A stretch of 64,000 nucleotides of DNA from Ypsolopha sequella (lineage: Eukaryota; Arthropoda; Insecta; Lepidoptera; Ypsolophidae). The translations under genes were made by a program, and so were the position numbers. Where the stretch lies: assembly GCA_934047225.1 (NCBI GenBank), contig OW203997.1:5814417-5878416 (forward strand). The letters are read 5' to 3'. The stretch's first letter is position 1; every line of letters begins with the position of its first letter. Shown here piece after piece: positions 37,738 to 48,326 of this stretch. The notes below the pieces were generated by a model. It made no database searches. It had not been told where the DNA came from and saw nothing but the letters and a program-made list of their open reading frames with translations.

Positions 37738-40300
37738 TATAATAAAGAATTATGTTTATTTTTGCGAAATCCATCGCTATGAATACTCTAAATATTATTA
37801 GAGTGCAATACAAACTAGAAAATATCAATCAGAAACAAACCCAAAGACAAGAATATGAAAAAATTCCCCGGGCCAGGATTCGAACCTGCGACCTCTTGTT
37901 ATCAAGACAAGCGCGCTACCAATTGCGCCACCGAGGTTCCTACCTAAACCGGCGAATTCTTCCATCATACTTGTCCACTGTTATTTTTGCTTCTGCCTGA
38001 TATACTAGCTTGTACAACACATATAGAACGCTCACGAGGGCGTTATGTGATTTCACGCCTTGTTCTTAGAAACAGATGGCGCTGTCGTCGCTACAATATT
38101 GTTGCTTCAGACAGTTAAGAAATTCACAGTTCTCATTAACTAAGATTATGTTTATTTTTGCGAAATCCATCGCTATGAATACTCTAAATATTATTAGAGT
38201 GCAATACAAACTAGAAAATATCAATCAGAAACAAACCCAAAGACAAGAATATGAAAAAATTCCCCGGGCCAGGATTCGAACCTGCGACCTCTTGTTATCA
38301 AGACAAGCGCGCTACCAATTGCGCCACCGAGGTTCCTACCTAAACCGGCGAATTCTTCCATCATACTTGTCCACTGTTATTTTTGCTTCTGCCTGATATA
38401 CTAGCTTGTACAACACATATAGAACGCTCACGAGGGCGTTATGTGATTTCACGCCTTGTTCTTAGAAACAGATGGCGCTGTCGTCGCTACAATATTGTTG
38501 CTTCAGACAGTTAAGAAATTCACAGTTCTCATTAACTAAGATTATGTTTATTTTTGCGAAATCCATCGCTATGAATACTCTAAATATTATTAGAGTGCAA
38601 TACAAACTAGAAAATATCAATCAGAAACAAACCCAAAGACAAGAATATGAAAAAATTCCCCGGGCCAGGATTCGAACCTGCGACCTCTTGTTATCAAGAC
38701 AAGCGCGCTACCAATTGCGCCACCGAGGTTCCTACCTAAACCGGCGAATTCTTCCATCATACTTGTCCACTGTTATTTTTGCTTCTGCCTGATATACTAG
38801 CTTGTACAACACATATAGAAGCGTTCTATAGAAGCGTTCTATAGAAGCGTTCTATAGAAGCGTTCTATATGTGTTGTACAAGCTAGTATATCAGGCAGAA
38901 GCAAAAATAACAGTGGACAAGTATGATGGAAGAATTCGCCGGTTTAGGTAGGAACCTCGGTGGCGCAATTGGTAGCGCGCTTGTCTTGATAACAAGAGGT
39001 CGCAGGTTCGAATCCTGGCCCGGGGAATTTTTTCATATTCTTGTCTTTGGGTTTGTTTCTGATTGATATTTTCTAGTTTGTATTGCACTCTAATAATATT
39101 TAGAGTATTCATAGCGATGGATTTCGCAAAAATAAACATAATCTTAGTTAATGAGAACTGTGAATTTCTTAACTGTCTGAAGCAACAATATTGTAGCGAC
39201 GACAGCGCCATCTGTTTCTAAGAACAAGGCGTGAAATCACATAACGCCCTCGTGAGCGTTCTATATGTGTTGTACAAGCTAGTATATCAGGCAGAAGCAA
39301 AAATAACAGTGGACAAGTATGATGGAAGAATTCGCCGGTTTAGGTAGGAACCTCGGTGGCGCAATTGGTAGCGCGCTTGTCTTGATAACAAGAGGTCGCA
39401 GGTTCGAATCCTGGCCCGGGGAATTTTTTCATATTCTTGTCTTTGGGTTTGTTTCTGATTGATATTTTCTAGTTTGTATTGCACTCTAATAATATTTAGA
39501 GTATTCATAGCGATGGATTTCGCAAAAATAAACATAATCTTAGTTAATGAGAACTGTGAATTTCTTAACTGTCTGAAGCAACAATATTGTAGCGACGACA
39601 GCGCCATCTGTTTCTAAGAACAAGGCGTGAAATCACATAACGCCCTCGTGAGCGTTCTATATGTGTTGTACAAGCTAGTATATCAGGCAGAAGCAAAAAT
39701 AACAGTGGACAAGTATGATGGAAGAATTCGCCGGTTTAGGTAGGAACCTCGGTGGCGCAATTGGTAGCGCGCTTGTCTTGATAACAAGAGGTCGCAGGTT
39801 CGAATCCTGGCCCGGGGAATTTTTTCATATTCTTGTCTTTGGGTTTGTTTCTGATTGATATTTTCTAGTTTGTATTGCACTCTAATAATATTTAGAGTAT
39901 TCATAGCGATGGATTTCGCAAAAATAAACATAATCTTAGTTAATGAGAACTGTGAATTTCTTAACTGTCTGAAGCAACAATATTGTAGCGACGACAGCGC
40001 CATCTGTTTCTAAGAACAAGGCGTGAAATCACATAACGCCCTCGTGAGCGTTCTATATGTGTTGTACAAGCTAGTATATCAGGCAGAAGCAAAAATAACA
40101 GTGGACAAGTATGATGGAAGAATTCGCCGGTTTAGGTAGGAACCTCGGTGGCGCAATTGGTAGCGCGCTTGTCTTGATAACAAGAGGTCGCAGGTTCGAA
40201 TCCTGGCCCGGGGAATTTTTTCATATTCTTGTCTTTGGGTTTGTTTCTGATTGATATTTTCTAGTTTGTATTGCACTCTAATAATATTTATAATAAAGAA
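37738..40300. repeat. Palindromic array of seven 396-bp SINE-A units
   Basis: Units begin at 37751, 38147 and 38543 in one orientation (the third is cut at the centre). Four follow in the opposite orientation, ending near 40288. The dyad axis is at 38841.5, and every landmark checked mirrors exactly (37751 pairs with 39932; the tRNA-like head at 38658-38732 pairs with 38951-39025). The centre 38815-38866 is four copies of ATAGAAGCGTTCT. Each unit contains SINE-A plus ~180 bp of non-SINE sequence with 'agcgacgacagcgccatctg'. Units appear identical in every stretch compared. The last unit stops inside the SINE tail. A 12-bp direct repeat TATAATAAAGAA brackets the block (37738-37749, 40289-40300). 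Confidence 0.9.
37866..37940 (-). mobile_element. SINE-A tRNA-like head of array unit 1 (representative)
   Basis: On the minus strand it has a D-arm gcgc/gcgc with loop 'aattggta' and an anticodon arm cttgt/acaag around a seven-base loop 'cttgata' (triplet TGA). It also has box B 'ggttcgaatcc'. The acceptor stem has at least two mismatches and the T-stem one, so it is a SINE promoter and not a tRNA gene. Equivalent heads lie at 38262-38336 and 38658-38732 (minus) and at 38951-39025, 39347-39421, 39743-39817 and 40139-40213 (plus). Pol III start sites in the two arms therefore point away from the centre. Confidence 0.75.
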
Positions 40301-40643
40301 AGTAATTTTATTTCACCAAAGCCTATTTACAACAAAATGGCGTGCTTTCTTTGCAGAGTGCGCGTTTCATACAGTTTTTTCTTTCTTGAGGCAAAGGTAC
40401 AGTATACATACAGCCAATAATGTGAAAAATATTGTTGTTTGCGGAAAGAAAACACGTATTTTTAAATGAGATAATCAAGAATCTTATGTGTTATGGTGTT
40501 TATCATCATCCAATTATTGCTAGAGCGCGCATACTTATAAATAATTGTTTTTTTTTGACAGCAAAACCTCCTTGCAACTTTGTAATTTTTTAAATTTTAT
40601 GACTTGCACCATGCACCACAGAGTCAAAAACTTAAAAAAATTA

Positions 40644-40703
40644 CTTTATTTCACGCGTGAAATAAAGGATTTCAGTACTGTTTTATTTCACGCGTGAAAT
40701 AAA
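40644..40703. repeat. Two perfect ACGCGT-centred palindromes
   Basis: Positions 40644-40667 form a 24-bp perfect palindrome and 40682-40703 a 22-bp one, both with the core ATTTCACGCGTGAAAT. Centres are 37 bp apart. They could be a duplicated protein-binding site or a cruciform. Confidence 0.85.
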
Positions 40704-40862
40704 GAGTCGGTTTCCGCATAATTTTGTTACACAAAAAGAAAACTTTACGAGCAACTGCATTGAAAAACTTATTTATATGAATAAACTACGTTGGTTTCAC
40801 TCTAACACCTTTTGTTTTATGAAATCGTTATAGTTTATTCCTAGGAATAAATTTTATCTGGT

Positions 40863-41071
40863 AATGAGAGGTTTTCTTTTTTGAGTATTAAAAAAAAACA
40901 TAGTTTCCAAGAACTCTGTAGATGGCGTTGAACTGACTACGTTACTAGGTGCCAAAGCCAAAACGGTTGAAAAAAAAAACATTGCGCACTTGCAGTAACT
41001 TACAAAGTTCAGCGCCATCTATCCAGCGACTAGGAAAGAGTTAAAAAAAAGAAAAAAGAAAATCCCTCATT
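40863..41071. mobile_element. 'aatgagggatttt' MITE, copy 1
   Basis: Ends AATGAGAGGTTTTC and GAAAATCCCTCATT enclose inverted 'tagatggcgttgaac'/'gttcagcgccatct'. A larger relative with the same plan lies at 48596-49043. Confidence 0.7.
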
Positions 41072-41289
41072 GAAAAATCGGTCTTAACAAAAGTAAAACA
41101 TATCATAAGTCGCAATGATAAATAACGTCAAGCGTTAACGTTAAATAACGTTATGTTTGAAATAATTATTTATATATGTAGGTATATGTATGTAGTAGTA
41201 TGTATTATTATTTATATAACTTGGCTTCTACTTTATTTATATACCTTATTTTACATGTACACCGTCTCTTCAGCAATCTTAATGTAATT

Positions 41290-41458
41290 TCTTTTTCCAC
41301 CTAAAGGTTGTCTGGAAGAGATCGCTTTAAGCGATAAGACCACCTATTTGTAGTTATCCTTTGTACTCGTATTTTTAAGTTCAATTTATTGTATTCTTTT
41401 TCTTTTGTGGTGTGACAATAAAGCTATATTGTAATGTATTGTATTGTATTGTCAAGCA
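41290..41458 (+). mobile_element. RTE-type LINE 3' end
   Basis: 'ggttgtctggaagagatcg', 'ctttaagcgataagaccac' and 'gtgtgacaataaag' followed by (TATTG)n form the 3' terminus I know from insect RTE-clade LINEs. Only the non-coding end is present, consistent with 5' truncation. Confidence 0.7.
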
Positions 41459-42243
41459 ATTATACAGTTTACTTTTTGGAGACGCCAAGAAGGTGGTTAT
41501 TTTGGGTTAGAAGGTGGTAATTTTTTATGACTATCTAGAAATCAGTTTGGCCTGTGCTAAACTATGTAGTTTGTCCTAAAATCGGGTTTGGTCGGTAACA
41601 TATTATATGTATGATATGTACATATGCGATCCACCACGCATGAAACCTACAAAAGCATCAATGCATTCCTTCCTAATTACCATTATCTACTACAAGTTTT
41701 ATTCATGACAATATTTCGTCAAAAAACTCATCGTTTTTGTTCACATAATCTGCCAAGTCAAGCGTAACCATTAGTGGAAAGAACACCGCTACTAGAACAC
41801 TTACAAAATATATCGTATTGTCTACGAATAGGGCTGTTTTTTCATCAGCTCATGGATCTTGTACCTGGTTATCATTATCATCTAGTATTGATGGATGATC
41901 GACAATTCGAGAAATGCCAAGTGACCACTGGAGTTGAACAGTAACTAAACCATGACGGTGGACAACCTTGGTCACCTTGGTGCCGCAAAAACTGCAGCCG
42001 TGGATCCATCGACGCAACGGATTTACAAAAATCCATCCGATTTGGATTAGACGGAGAGCTAGCGACCAAATCGGTCATGTGGCTTCAGCTGTATTGAAAC
42101 TCCGTTAGCTACTTCCCTGAACAACCTTTTCCTATAATCTTCGTGCTGGGCTCAGCGACTTTAATTTTTTTTTCAAACAGTTGCTCTGTACTCCCTGTGC
42201 ACCCAAAAAATTTTTTTAATAGATCGGGTGGTGGGAAGGGGTT

Positions 42244-42364
42244 GCCAGCGTTAATTAAAAGTACCAAAACAATAATAATTTTCATGTGGGCTCAGATATC
42301 AGCCGGCGAACGTGTCATCGCGCTCACGGCTCACGGCCGCTTGGTACTTTTAATTAACGCTGGC
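42244..42364. mobile_element. 121-bp MITE
   Basis: Perfect terminal inverted repeats of about 23 bp, starting GCCAGCGTTAATTAAAAG, enclose a GC-richer core ('atcgcgctcacggctcacgg'). No target duplication is evident. Confidence 0.75.
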
Positions 42365-42699
42365 TCTTAGACTAGATGTATCTATTTAAAATCAGAGTAA
42401 CTTTTTTTTTTAGATCTTACTCCTAATTTTGTGTTTTGAAATTATTACTTCAACATTCAGAAACTGAGGTTTTGTGTTTAAAAATACCTGTTCTAAATCC
42501 GTGAAAAATACTAACTAAGCTCCGACTTTTAATTAGTTGCAGTACAATTACAGTTTATGGTCTTGAGCCATTTTATGAACGAGTGTGAATTGTCACAGAA
42601 CAGTCAGAACTCTTAACACCCTCTTTTTACCGACGATTTTAACATCCATAACGCGATAAGGTCGTTCTTACAAATACACACTTTTTAGAGCATGCAGAT

Positions 42700-42860
42700 T
42701 TTTCACCTCACAGTGAGTTTTCCTTCAACGTCAGAATGTAGTAATAAGTATGCAAATACTATAATAAATTCCGAAAAACTCATTGGTGCAACGTGATTCG
42801 AACCCTGGTCTCAAGATTAAGAGGCCGTCTACCGACTGACCTGCCGCTGCTGCATATTAG
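42700..42860 (-). mobile_element. tRNA-derived SINE with CR1-like tail, copy 2
   Basis: On the minus strand it has a head with 'gtcggtagacggcctctta' and box B 'ggttcgaatcac'. It is followed by 'caccaatgagtttttcgga' and 'ttgaaggaaaactc', matching the copy at 1285-1575. Confidence 0.6.
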
Positions 42861-42939
42861 CTAATTCCATTAAATCTATTAAGGCGGATTAAACCCGGGA
42901 ATCCGTGTTACTGCAGTCTGAAATCTCACAAGTAGGGTT

Positions 42940-43245
42940 GCCAGACGTGGTGTAATAGAAACCCAGTCAAATATTCTAAATGATCATGAATCACTGAGGG
43001 GGTGTCAGAGGTGCTCCCAAGTGTAAACTGCGAAATGCAAGTCACAGTCCACACTTGGTACACCCGCTTTTTACCGACGTTTATTTAGTCCCAAACGTGA
43101 TGGGTGGTGAGCCCTATGAACTTGGGGCACTAATGTGCCTATGAAGCACGCAGACCGAAAAAAATTAATGTGCAACGCGGGGATTGAACCCGCAACCTCT
43201 GGCTAGGTTAGTAGGCGAGCGTTCTACCACTTGCCCACAAAGGCT
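42940..43245 (-). mobile_element. tRNA-derived SINE, related family
   Basis: On the minus strand a tRNA-like head (43170-43245) has 'ggcaagtggtagaacgc' and box B 'gggttcaatcccc'. It is followed by a body with 'gtaaaaagcgggtgtacca' and 'agtgtggactgtgacttgc', shared with the tail at 1540-1570. The body extends to 'ctggcaaccct' near 42940. Confidence 0.55.
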
Positions 43246-43309
43246 TTATATGCAAATACTTCTTGATATGCAAAATATTAAAGTTTTATGTACATACTGG
43301 GCAATCGAG

Positions 43310-43440
43310 ACGTAAGACCACGCCACGCGATCACAGAGGCGCACTAAATTGTCTAAATTGCTTTTATGTACTCCCATACTACAATATTACACCGCGATTC
43401 GGCGCTGCGATTAGTCCAATTTATTTTAAAGTCAGTGCAA
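43310..43440 (-). repeat. Dispersed repeat R3, inverted copy
   Basis: 'gcgcactaaattgtctaaat' and 'atgtactcccatact' occur inverted at 44600-44720, followed there by a tRNA-like segment. The two copies are about 1.2 kb apart and flank the TTAA MITE at 44005. Confidence 0.65.
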
Positions 43441-44004
43441 CTGACGTTTACCTATTATTATTAAAAAAAAATACATAATTCACTTTTTACATTACTATCA
43501 AGATGATTTCTTTCGTCTGTCGATTTATTATCGCGAGGTATTTTATGCGTATTTTCACAAAACACCGGACATTCTAATGTCCGGTTTTCCAAGTTTTTCT
43601 AGATAGATAGGAATAGCCATTATAAAAACCGTAATATCCGATCCAAAATTGGACAACAGGCAACCCTACTCATAGCCGCTAGGGGCCGGGTAAACCGATC
43701 AATAAACCAGCGTGTTTATTGTGACATCGTTATCGAAACGTCCTTAACCTGTTATTAACAGCATTAACCAGTTGTTGGAACCGGGCCCCGTGAGATATTG
43801 TGAATGAATTTGTTTAGTTCTTAGCTTACTTTCAACCTGTTTACCAAGTGTCTGTTAGGTATGAAAATTTGCCAATTTCACAATATAATTTTGTGAAACT
43901 GTAACATAATTTGAGACATTGGGACACGAGTGCTAGTTAACGACACGAATGAAGTGAGTTTCGTAATAGTTTTGCACGAGTGTCCTATTGTCTAATTATG
44001 TTAA

Positions 44005-44421
44005 GGCGATATGCGAAAAAAATACGGTTGTTTCTTTTCTGTGTATTTCATGAAATACACGGAAAATTATAATAAATTTCTGGTATATGCATTTTGACTA
44101 TGTAATCTAGGGTTTTGAAATTGGAAAACATGTTTGGATACATTTTCCTCGATAGAAATAATTGTTGTAATGAGGTCCACAAACACACCTTTTCTCTTCG
44201 TTTGACGAATAGGAACCATATACAGAACTGAAACATATTTTATTAGGTGTGTTTCAACAATATCTAGAGATTTGATATTTGGAATTTTGCTACCTACTTT
44301 AGTTTTTTTTAATAAAAATATAAAACCATATTTTTTCCCTTTTGCCCTGAATCCGCCCCTCTCGCACTGCGCGATTTTTCGCTTGGAGTGACAGTGACAA
44401 AAATAAAACTCGCATAGCCTC
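44005..44421 (+). mobile_element. piggyBac-like MITE (TTAA family), copy 4
   Basis: A complete 417-bp copy has TTAA at 44001-44004 and 44422-44425. Ends are GGCGATATGCGAA and CTCGCATAGCCTC. It contains no transposase sequence. Confidence 0.8.
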
Positions 44422-44599
44422 TTAATACTTTATCTACGACCATCAAAAACAATTTCACGAAATATGAGAAAAAGAACGCTCGTCATGATACTGTCGTGAT
44501 ACTCGTCATGATATCCTGAGCCCATAGAATGTATGTAGAAGCCTAAGACCAATCAGAAGCGAGATAGTAAAGAGAAAATTAAGACATACAGTTATCGTT

Positions 44600-44830
44600 T
44601 GTGATTGGTTCTCTAGCGGTTTTACAATAAATTGGACCAATCGCAGCGCAGAATCGCGGTGTTATAATGTAGTATGGGAGTGCATAAAAGCAATTTAGAC
44701 AATTTAGTGCGCTTCGCGTGGCGTGTTCGAGAGGCGGGGTCGAACGTCTCGATCACGAATCCGGAGGTTGCAGGTTCGAATCACGTAGGAGCACGTTTGT
44801 ATTCCGTCTGGGACGGAATAATGCTCAGTG
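44600..44830 (+). mobile_element. R3 repeat plus tRNA-like SINE head
   Basis: 'gtagtatgggagtgcataaa' and 'caatttagtgcgc' precede a tRNA-like piece containing 'ggaggttgcaggttcgaatcac' as two halves (box B 'ggttcgaatcac'). The D and anticodon arms do not fold well, so this is a SINE or repeat and not a tRNA gene. Confidence 0.45.
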
Positions 44831-45040
44831 ACAGATTTATTTTTCTGAGATTTTCCTTTCTTTTCTCATACTTTTTTGTGCTTTTATCTCTTCTATTACT
44901 GTTATTTAAGATTTTTGTTTAAATAAAATAAAATATTTTTTATAAACAAACTAAAATACTTATAATCAAAAATCAAAATACAATTATTTTGCCAGTTGAA
45001 AAAATAATAATTTCATCGGCCGTATAAACCCTAAATTATA

Positions 45041-45174
45041 TAGTCATAATGCATATACCAGAAATGTATTAAAATGTATAGTCTAAATCCATATACCAGA
45101 AATTTATTAAAATTTTCCGTCTATTTCATGAAATACACAAAAAAAGAATCACCTCTATTTTTTTACATATCGCC
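45041..45174 (-). mobile_element. piggyBac-like MITE fragment, copy 5
   Basis: Inverted partial copy ending 'acatatcgcc' against TTAA (45175-45178), with 'gcatataccagaaat' duplicated inside it. The other end is missing. Confidence 0.6.
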
Positions 45175-45708
45175 TTAAAACCATAAAAATTTCACGGTAA
45201 ATAGCCTAACTGGTAAAAAAGAGCCTCTTATGTACCTATATAATATATGTTTAAAAAGCGCAATTTCCTTTACACTTAGATAAACATTTGTACTAAAGTT
45301 ATAATTACAAAACTGGTAGCCAATCGTATCAAAGTTATGGGCCCACACTTCTCGAGCTGGAGTTATCAGATAATATCCTTGAAACCTCATTACAGGTTAA
45401 TAAAACCATAAAGTATGTAGTCGTAACACAGACCCCCCCGGCTCCTAGTACCTACGTTACTTCCTCTGCGCACGCGCTGCATAAAATATAGCTGCTCTAT
45501 GCTAATAATAAAGTATACTAGTACAGCCAATCTACAAATGTCTGTATGGAGAAGGTTGAATTTAATGTACTCACTGGGTGAAAATTGGGAACATATCAGT
45601 AAACGAACTGAAAAATTCATATTCAAAAGTAGCACATATTTTTATTTATTTCCGCAATGTTTAGACCATGGCTAAGAAAAATATTAGTACGATCAGCGGG
45701 CCTATTGT

Positions 45709-45915
45709 GTATCTTTAGTTGCCAACTTAACTGGGTGCCTATCATCAAAAACATAGATATACTATCGAATTCCGATTGTCTAAGGATATGTTCGCACTTG
45801 AAGTGACGACACAGTTCTTAAATAGTTCAATACCCACTAAAGACAATTTTGAAAGTTTAGTTTTTATCTATGTTTTCGATGATAAGCACCCAGTCCAATT
45901 GGCAACCAAAGATAC
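45709..45915. mobile_element. 'catcaaaaacatagata' MITE, copy 2
   Basis: The ends 'gtatctttagttgcc' and 'ggcaaccaaagatac' are inverted, and inside them lie 'tgggtgcctatcatcaaaaa' and its complement. The interior is inverted relative to copy 1 at 35527, as expected for an element with symmetric ends. Confidence 0.75.
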
Positions 45916-46136
45916 AGAATAGGGGGGCTGGAGTCTAATTATATTGGTAATTAAAAAAAAAACTTCTATCGGGAGGGGGGGGGAGTGTCAATAATATGAA
46001 AATACTATTATTTCGAAGTCATTTTACTATTGTATCTCAAATCTTATATTTACTGGACTATACATTATTCATTATAATTTGATTCGCATGACAGGTCTTG
46101 TCAGTTGATAGACATTTAACGTAAATCGATGAATAG

Positions 46137-46397
46137 CAGTGGCGTGCACAGAACTTTTTTCCGGAAAAGCAATCAGAAGGTCAAGTACGACAATAAAAAA
46201 ATATGAATTTTTTTTAATTTCACTTTGAAAAATAAAAAGTTTGTATGAAAATGTCCACTCTAGGGTAGACAGTGCCTACCCTGGCGTCATGCAAAGTTTT
46301 TTTTTTCAAAGTGTTATTTAAATTTTTTCATTTTTTTTTATTGTCGTACTTGACCTTCTGATTGCTTTTCCGGAAAAAAGTTCTGTGCACGCCACTG
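46137..46397. mobile_element. hAT-type MITE, copy 2, with 8-bp target duplication
   Basis: A 261-bp element has ends CAGTGGCGTGCACAGAAC and the perfect complement, flanked by perfect 8-bp repeats ATGAATAG (46129-46136, 46398-46405). The length equals copy 1 at 2408. Inverted repeats extend ~40 bp at each end and a second inverted pair ('gggtagacagtgcctaccc') marks the centre. Confidence 0.9.
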
Positions 46398-46754
46398 ATG
46401 AATAGACGATATCTGTCATGCAAATCAAGATATAATGAATAATAAATAATAATATTTTTGCGAAATTTTAAATGAAATGGGAATCAGTGTTAAACGTACA
46501 ATTTTTTTTATTGTTTCTGTCTGTCTGTATGTTCCGCTTTAACTCGAGAACCACTCAACGGATTTGGATGCGGTTTTCTTTATTATCATCGTAGCAATAT
46601 TGCTCAACATATAGGATATCGGGTTGTTGATAAAATAACCGCCAAGCCGAAAAGGCAAAGATTGAATAAACGCGGGCGGAACCATGCACAACAAACTGCG
46701 CACCGGCCGGATTCAGTACGCACGTTTTAAAAACTTGAAAATACCGATTATTAT

Positions 46755-47290
46755 TACGGTTCCGTACCTGAAAAGCGCCTAACGGCAGGGCCGGATTTAG
46801 GGCAGGGTAACCGGGGCTACAGCCCCGGGGCCTCCACAAGAAAGGAGCCCCCACAATAGTGACTCCGCCAATAAATTAAAAATATTGGTTTTAGTGGGCT
46901 GTATGCGAACCGTCAAAATGGCGAACTATACTGGCGTGACAAGTATAAAAATTTAGAAAGCTTGTAATTCAACAAGTTTTATCACACAATTGCCAAAAAA
47001 CACGAATTATAACAATAATATAATGTTTTTGTGGGTATTCTTAGTTTTGTTTTTTGTTATAGTAATACATATGAGCACTTATGGAAACAGCGGATATATG
47101 ATCGATCTTGAATCGAAGAAGGTGCCTCTACTTCGTTGTTGCCCTGGGGCCTCCAGCCTCCACATCCTATAATGCGGCTCTGCCCAACGGGACCCTATTA
47201 CTAAGTCTCCGCTGTTTGTCTGTTTGTCACATTGGGTCTACAGCTTCAGCAGTAATAGGTAGCCAGTTGAAATTTTCACAGATTACTTGT
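46755..47290 (-). repeat. Moth dispersed repeat split by a hAT MITE
   Basis: 'acggttccgtacc' on the left and 'gggaccctattactaagtct' with 'gtctgtttgtcaca' on the right are the two halves of one minus-strand copy of the repeat seen at 62693. The element at 46786-47182 separates them. Confidence 0.65.
46786..47182. mobile_element. 397-bp hAT-type element nested in the moth repeat
   Basis: Ends CAGGGCCGGATTTAGG and the diverged complement (ATGCGGCTCTG) are flanked by CCTAACGG (46778-46785) and CCCAACGG (47183-47190), an 8-bp duplication with one change. The paired 'ccccggggcctcca'/'gccctggggcctcc' lies just inside the ends. No transposase frame. Confidence 0.75.
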
Positions 47291-47297
47291 TACTCTA

Positions 47298-47527
47298 CAG
47301 GGTGTTAAGATGAAGTTGCGGAAGCCGGAAACTGGCGATAGTACACATCCACACTAACTACTTTTCGTGACAAAATATTGAAGAAATTGAGAAAAAAAAA
47401 CAGTTGTCCATTTTGGTCGGGTAACTATGTATCTTTTCTATGGAACAGCTGATTTTTTTTACCGATTCGATGCTTTGCTCCATAGTAAAAGTTGTTCCGG
47501 CTTCCGCAACTTCATCTTAACACCCTG
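47298..47527. mobile_element. 230-bp MITE starting CAGGGTG, TA target site
   Basis: Terminal inverted repeats of ~32 bp (CAGGGTGTTAAGATGAAG and onward through 'gcggaagccggaa') are perfect and flanked by TA on both sides. A half copy lies at 6118, and a more distant relative at 52672-52943 shares 'ccatagt.aaagttgtt'. Confidence 0.85.
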
Positions 47528-48022
47528 TATATAAATGGCCTCTAACAAGAAAAAAAAATTACCCAAGGGTAGTCTCCATACATAAACACTTGAAAAAGTG
47601 GCATGTAATTTTCTAGTAATTTTTTTCAGCTCCGTCTTTAATTCTTTATGGATTTTCGCGGCTTGTTTTGTGTCGCCTTAATGGTGCTATGACATCTATA
47701 TTGTTGTTAATTACAATTTTGTGTAGTGGACTGGTGGTAAATACAATGATTTTTATATATACAAACTTATCCCTATATTTAAAATCACAAAACTTATAAG
47801 AGCAAAAAGTTGAAAAAATAAAAAATAACAACCAACATTTTTTAAAAATTTGGTCTAATATTTTTCATGTTTCTGCAACCATCTTATTATAGCTATATGA
47901 AAACAAATAATACAGTCTATTAGAATTGATGTACCTCAATTTCATAATTCTCCAGCCGGATTCTGATTGAATCAGATCTGTACCCAACAAAAATATAGAG
48001 CTACGATTACTGTTCTCTATGC

Positions 48023-48326
48023 CAAGGTTTCTCAAACTTATAGCCCCACGTACCCCTATAAAGTTTCCCAGTCGACTGCGAACCCCTTTAAAACAAACTC
48101 GCCATAAAGGGATTTTTATTTAAATATAATACAGTCACACACTCAGTAATGTTGTTAATTAGTTAATGTGATAGGTGGGCTTGTTTCTTGTCGCAAATTG
48201 AGTCGATTTTCGTGTTGCCCGCGCGAGCTAGCCAGTCTGCCGCCATAAGGTAAATCTTGTCACGAACCCCCTACGATCAACTGGTGAACCCCTGGGGGTT
48301 CGCGTACCCCACTTTGAGAAACCCTG
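48023..48326. mobile_element. 304-bp hAT-type element with 8-bp target duplication
   Basis: Starts CAAGGTTTCTCAAACTTA and ends AAGTTTGAGAAACCCTG-type sequence ('actttgagaaaccctg'). Perfect 8-bp repeats CTCTATGC flank it at 48015-48022 and 48327-48334. Internal 'gcgaacccc' and 'ggggttcgcgtacccc' are further inverted motifs. Confidence 0.9.

Noticed and set aside
37866..40213. Cluster of seven tRNA genes (anticodon TGA)
   Set aside because: D and anticodon arms fold, but the acceptor and T stems have mismatches. A Ser(TGA) tRNA would need a long variable arm, which is absent. The heads are attached to a SINE body.
37752..40276. Seven near-identical 65-106-codon open frames
   Set aside because: They run antisense through the SINE-A tRNA-like head in every unit and recur only because the units are identical. 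They are not proteins.
37738..40300. CRISPR array
   Set aside because: The repeats are 396 bp, inverted across a centre and SINE-derived, and the window is clearly eukaryotic.
46555..46854. 99-codon minus-strand frame
   Set aside because: It spans the boundary between a dispersed repeat and a hAT MITE, so it is a chance fusion.
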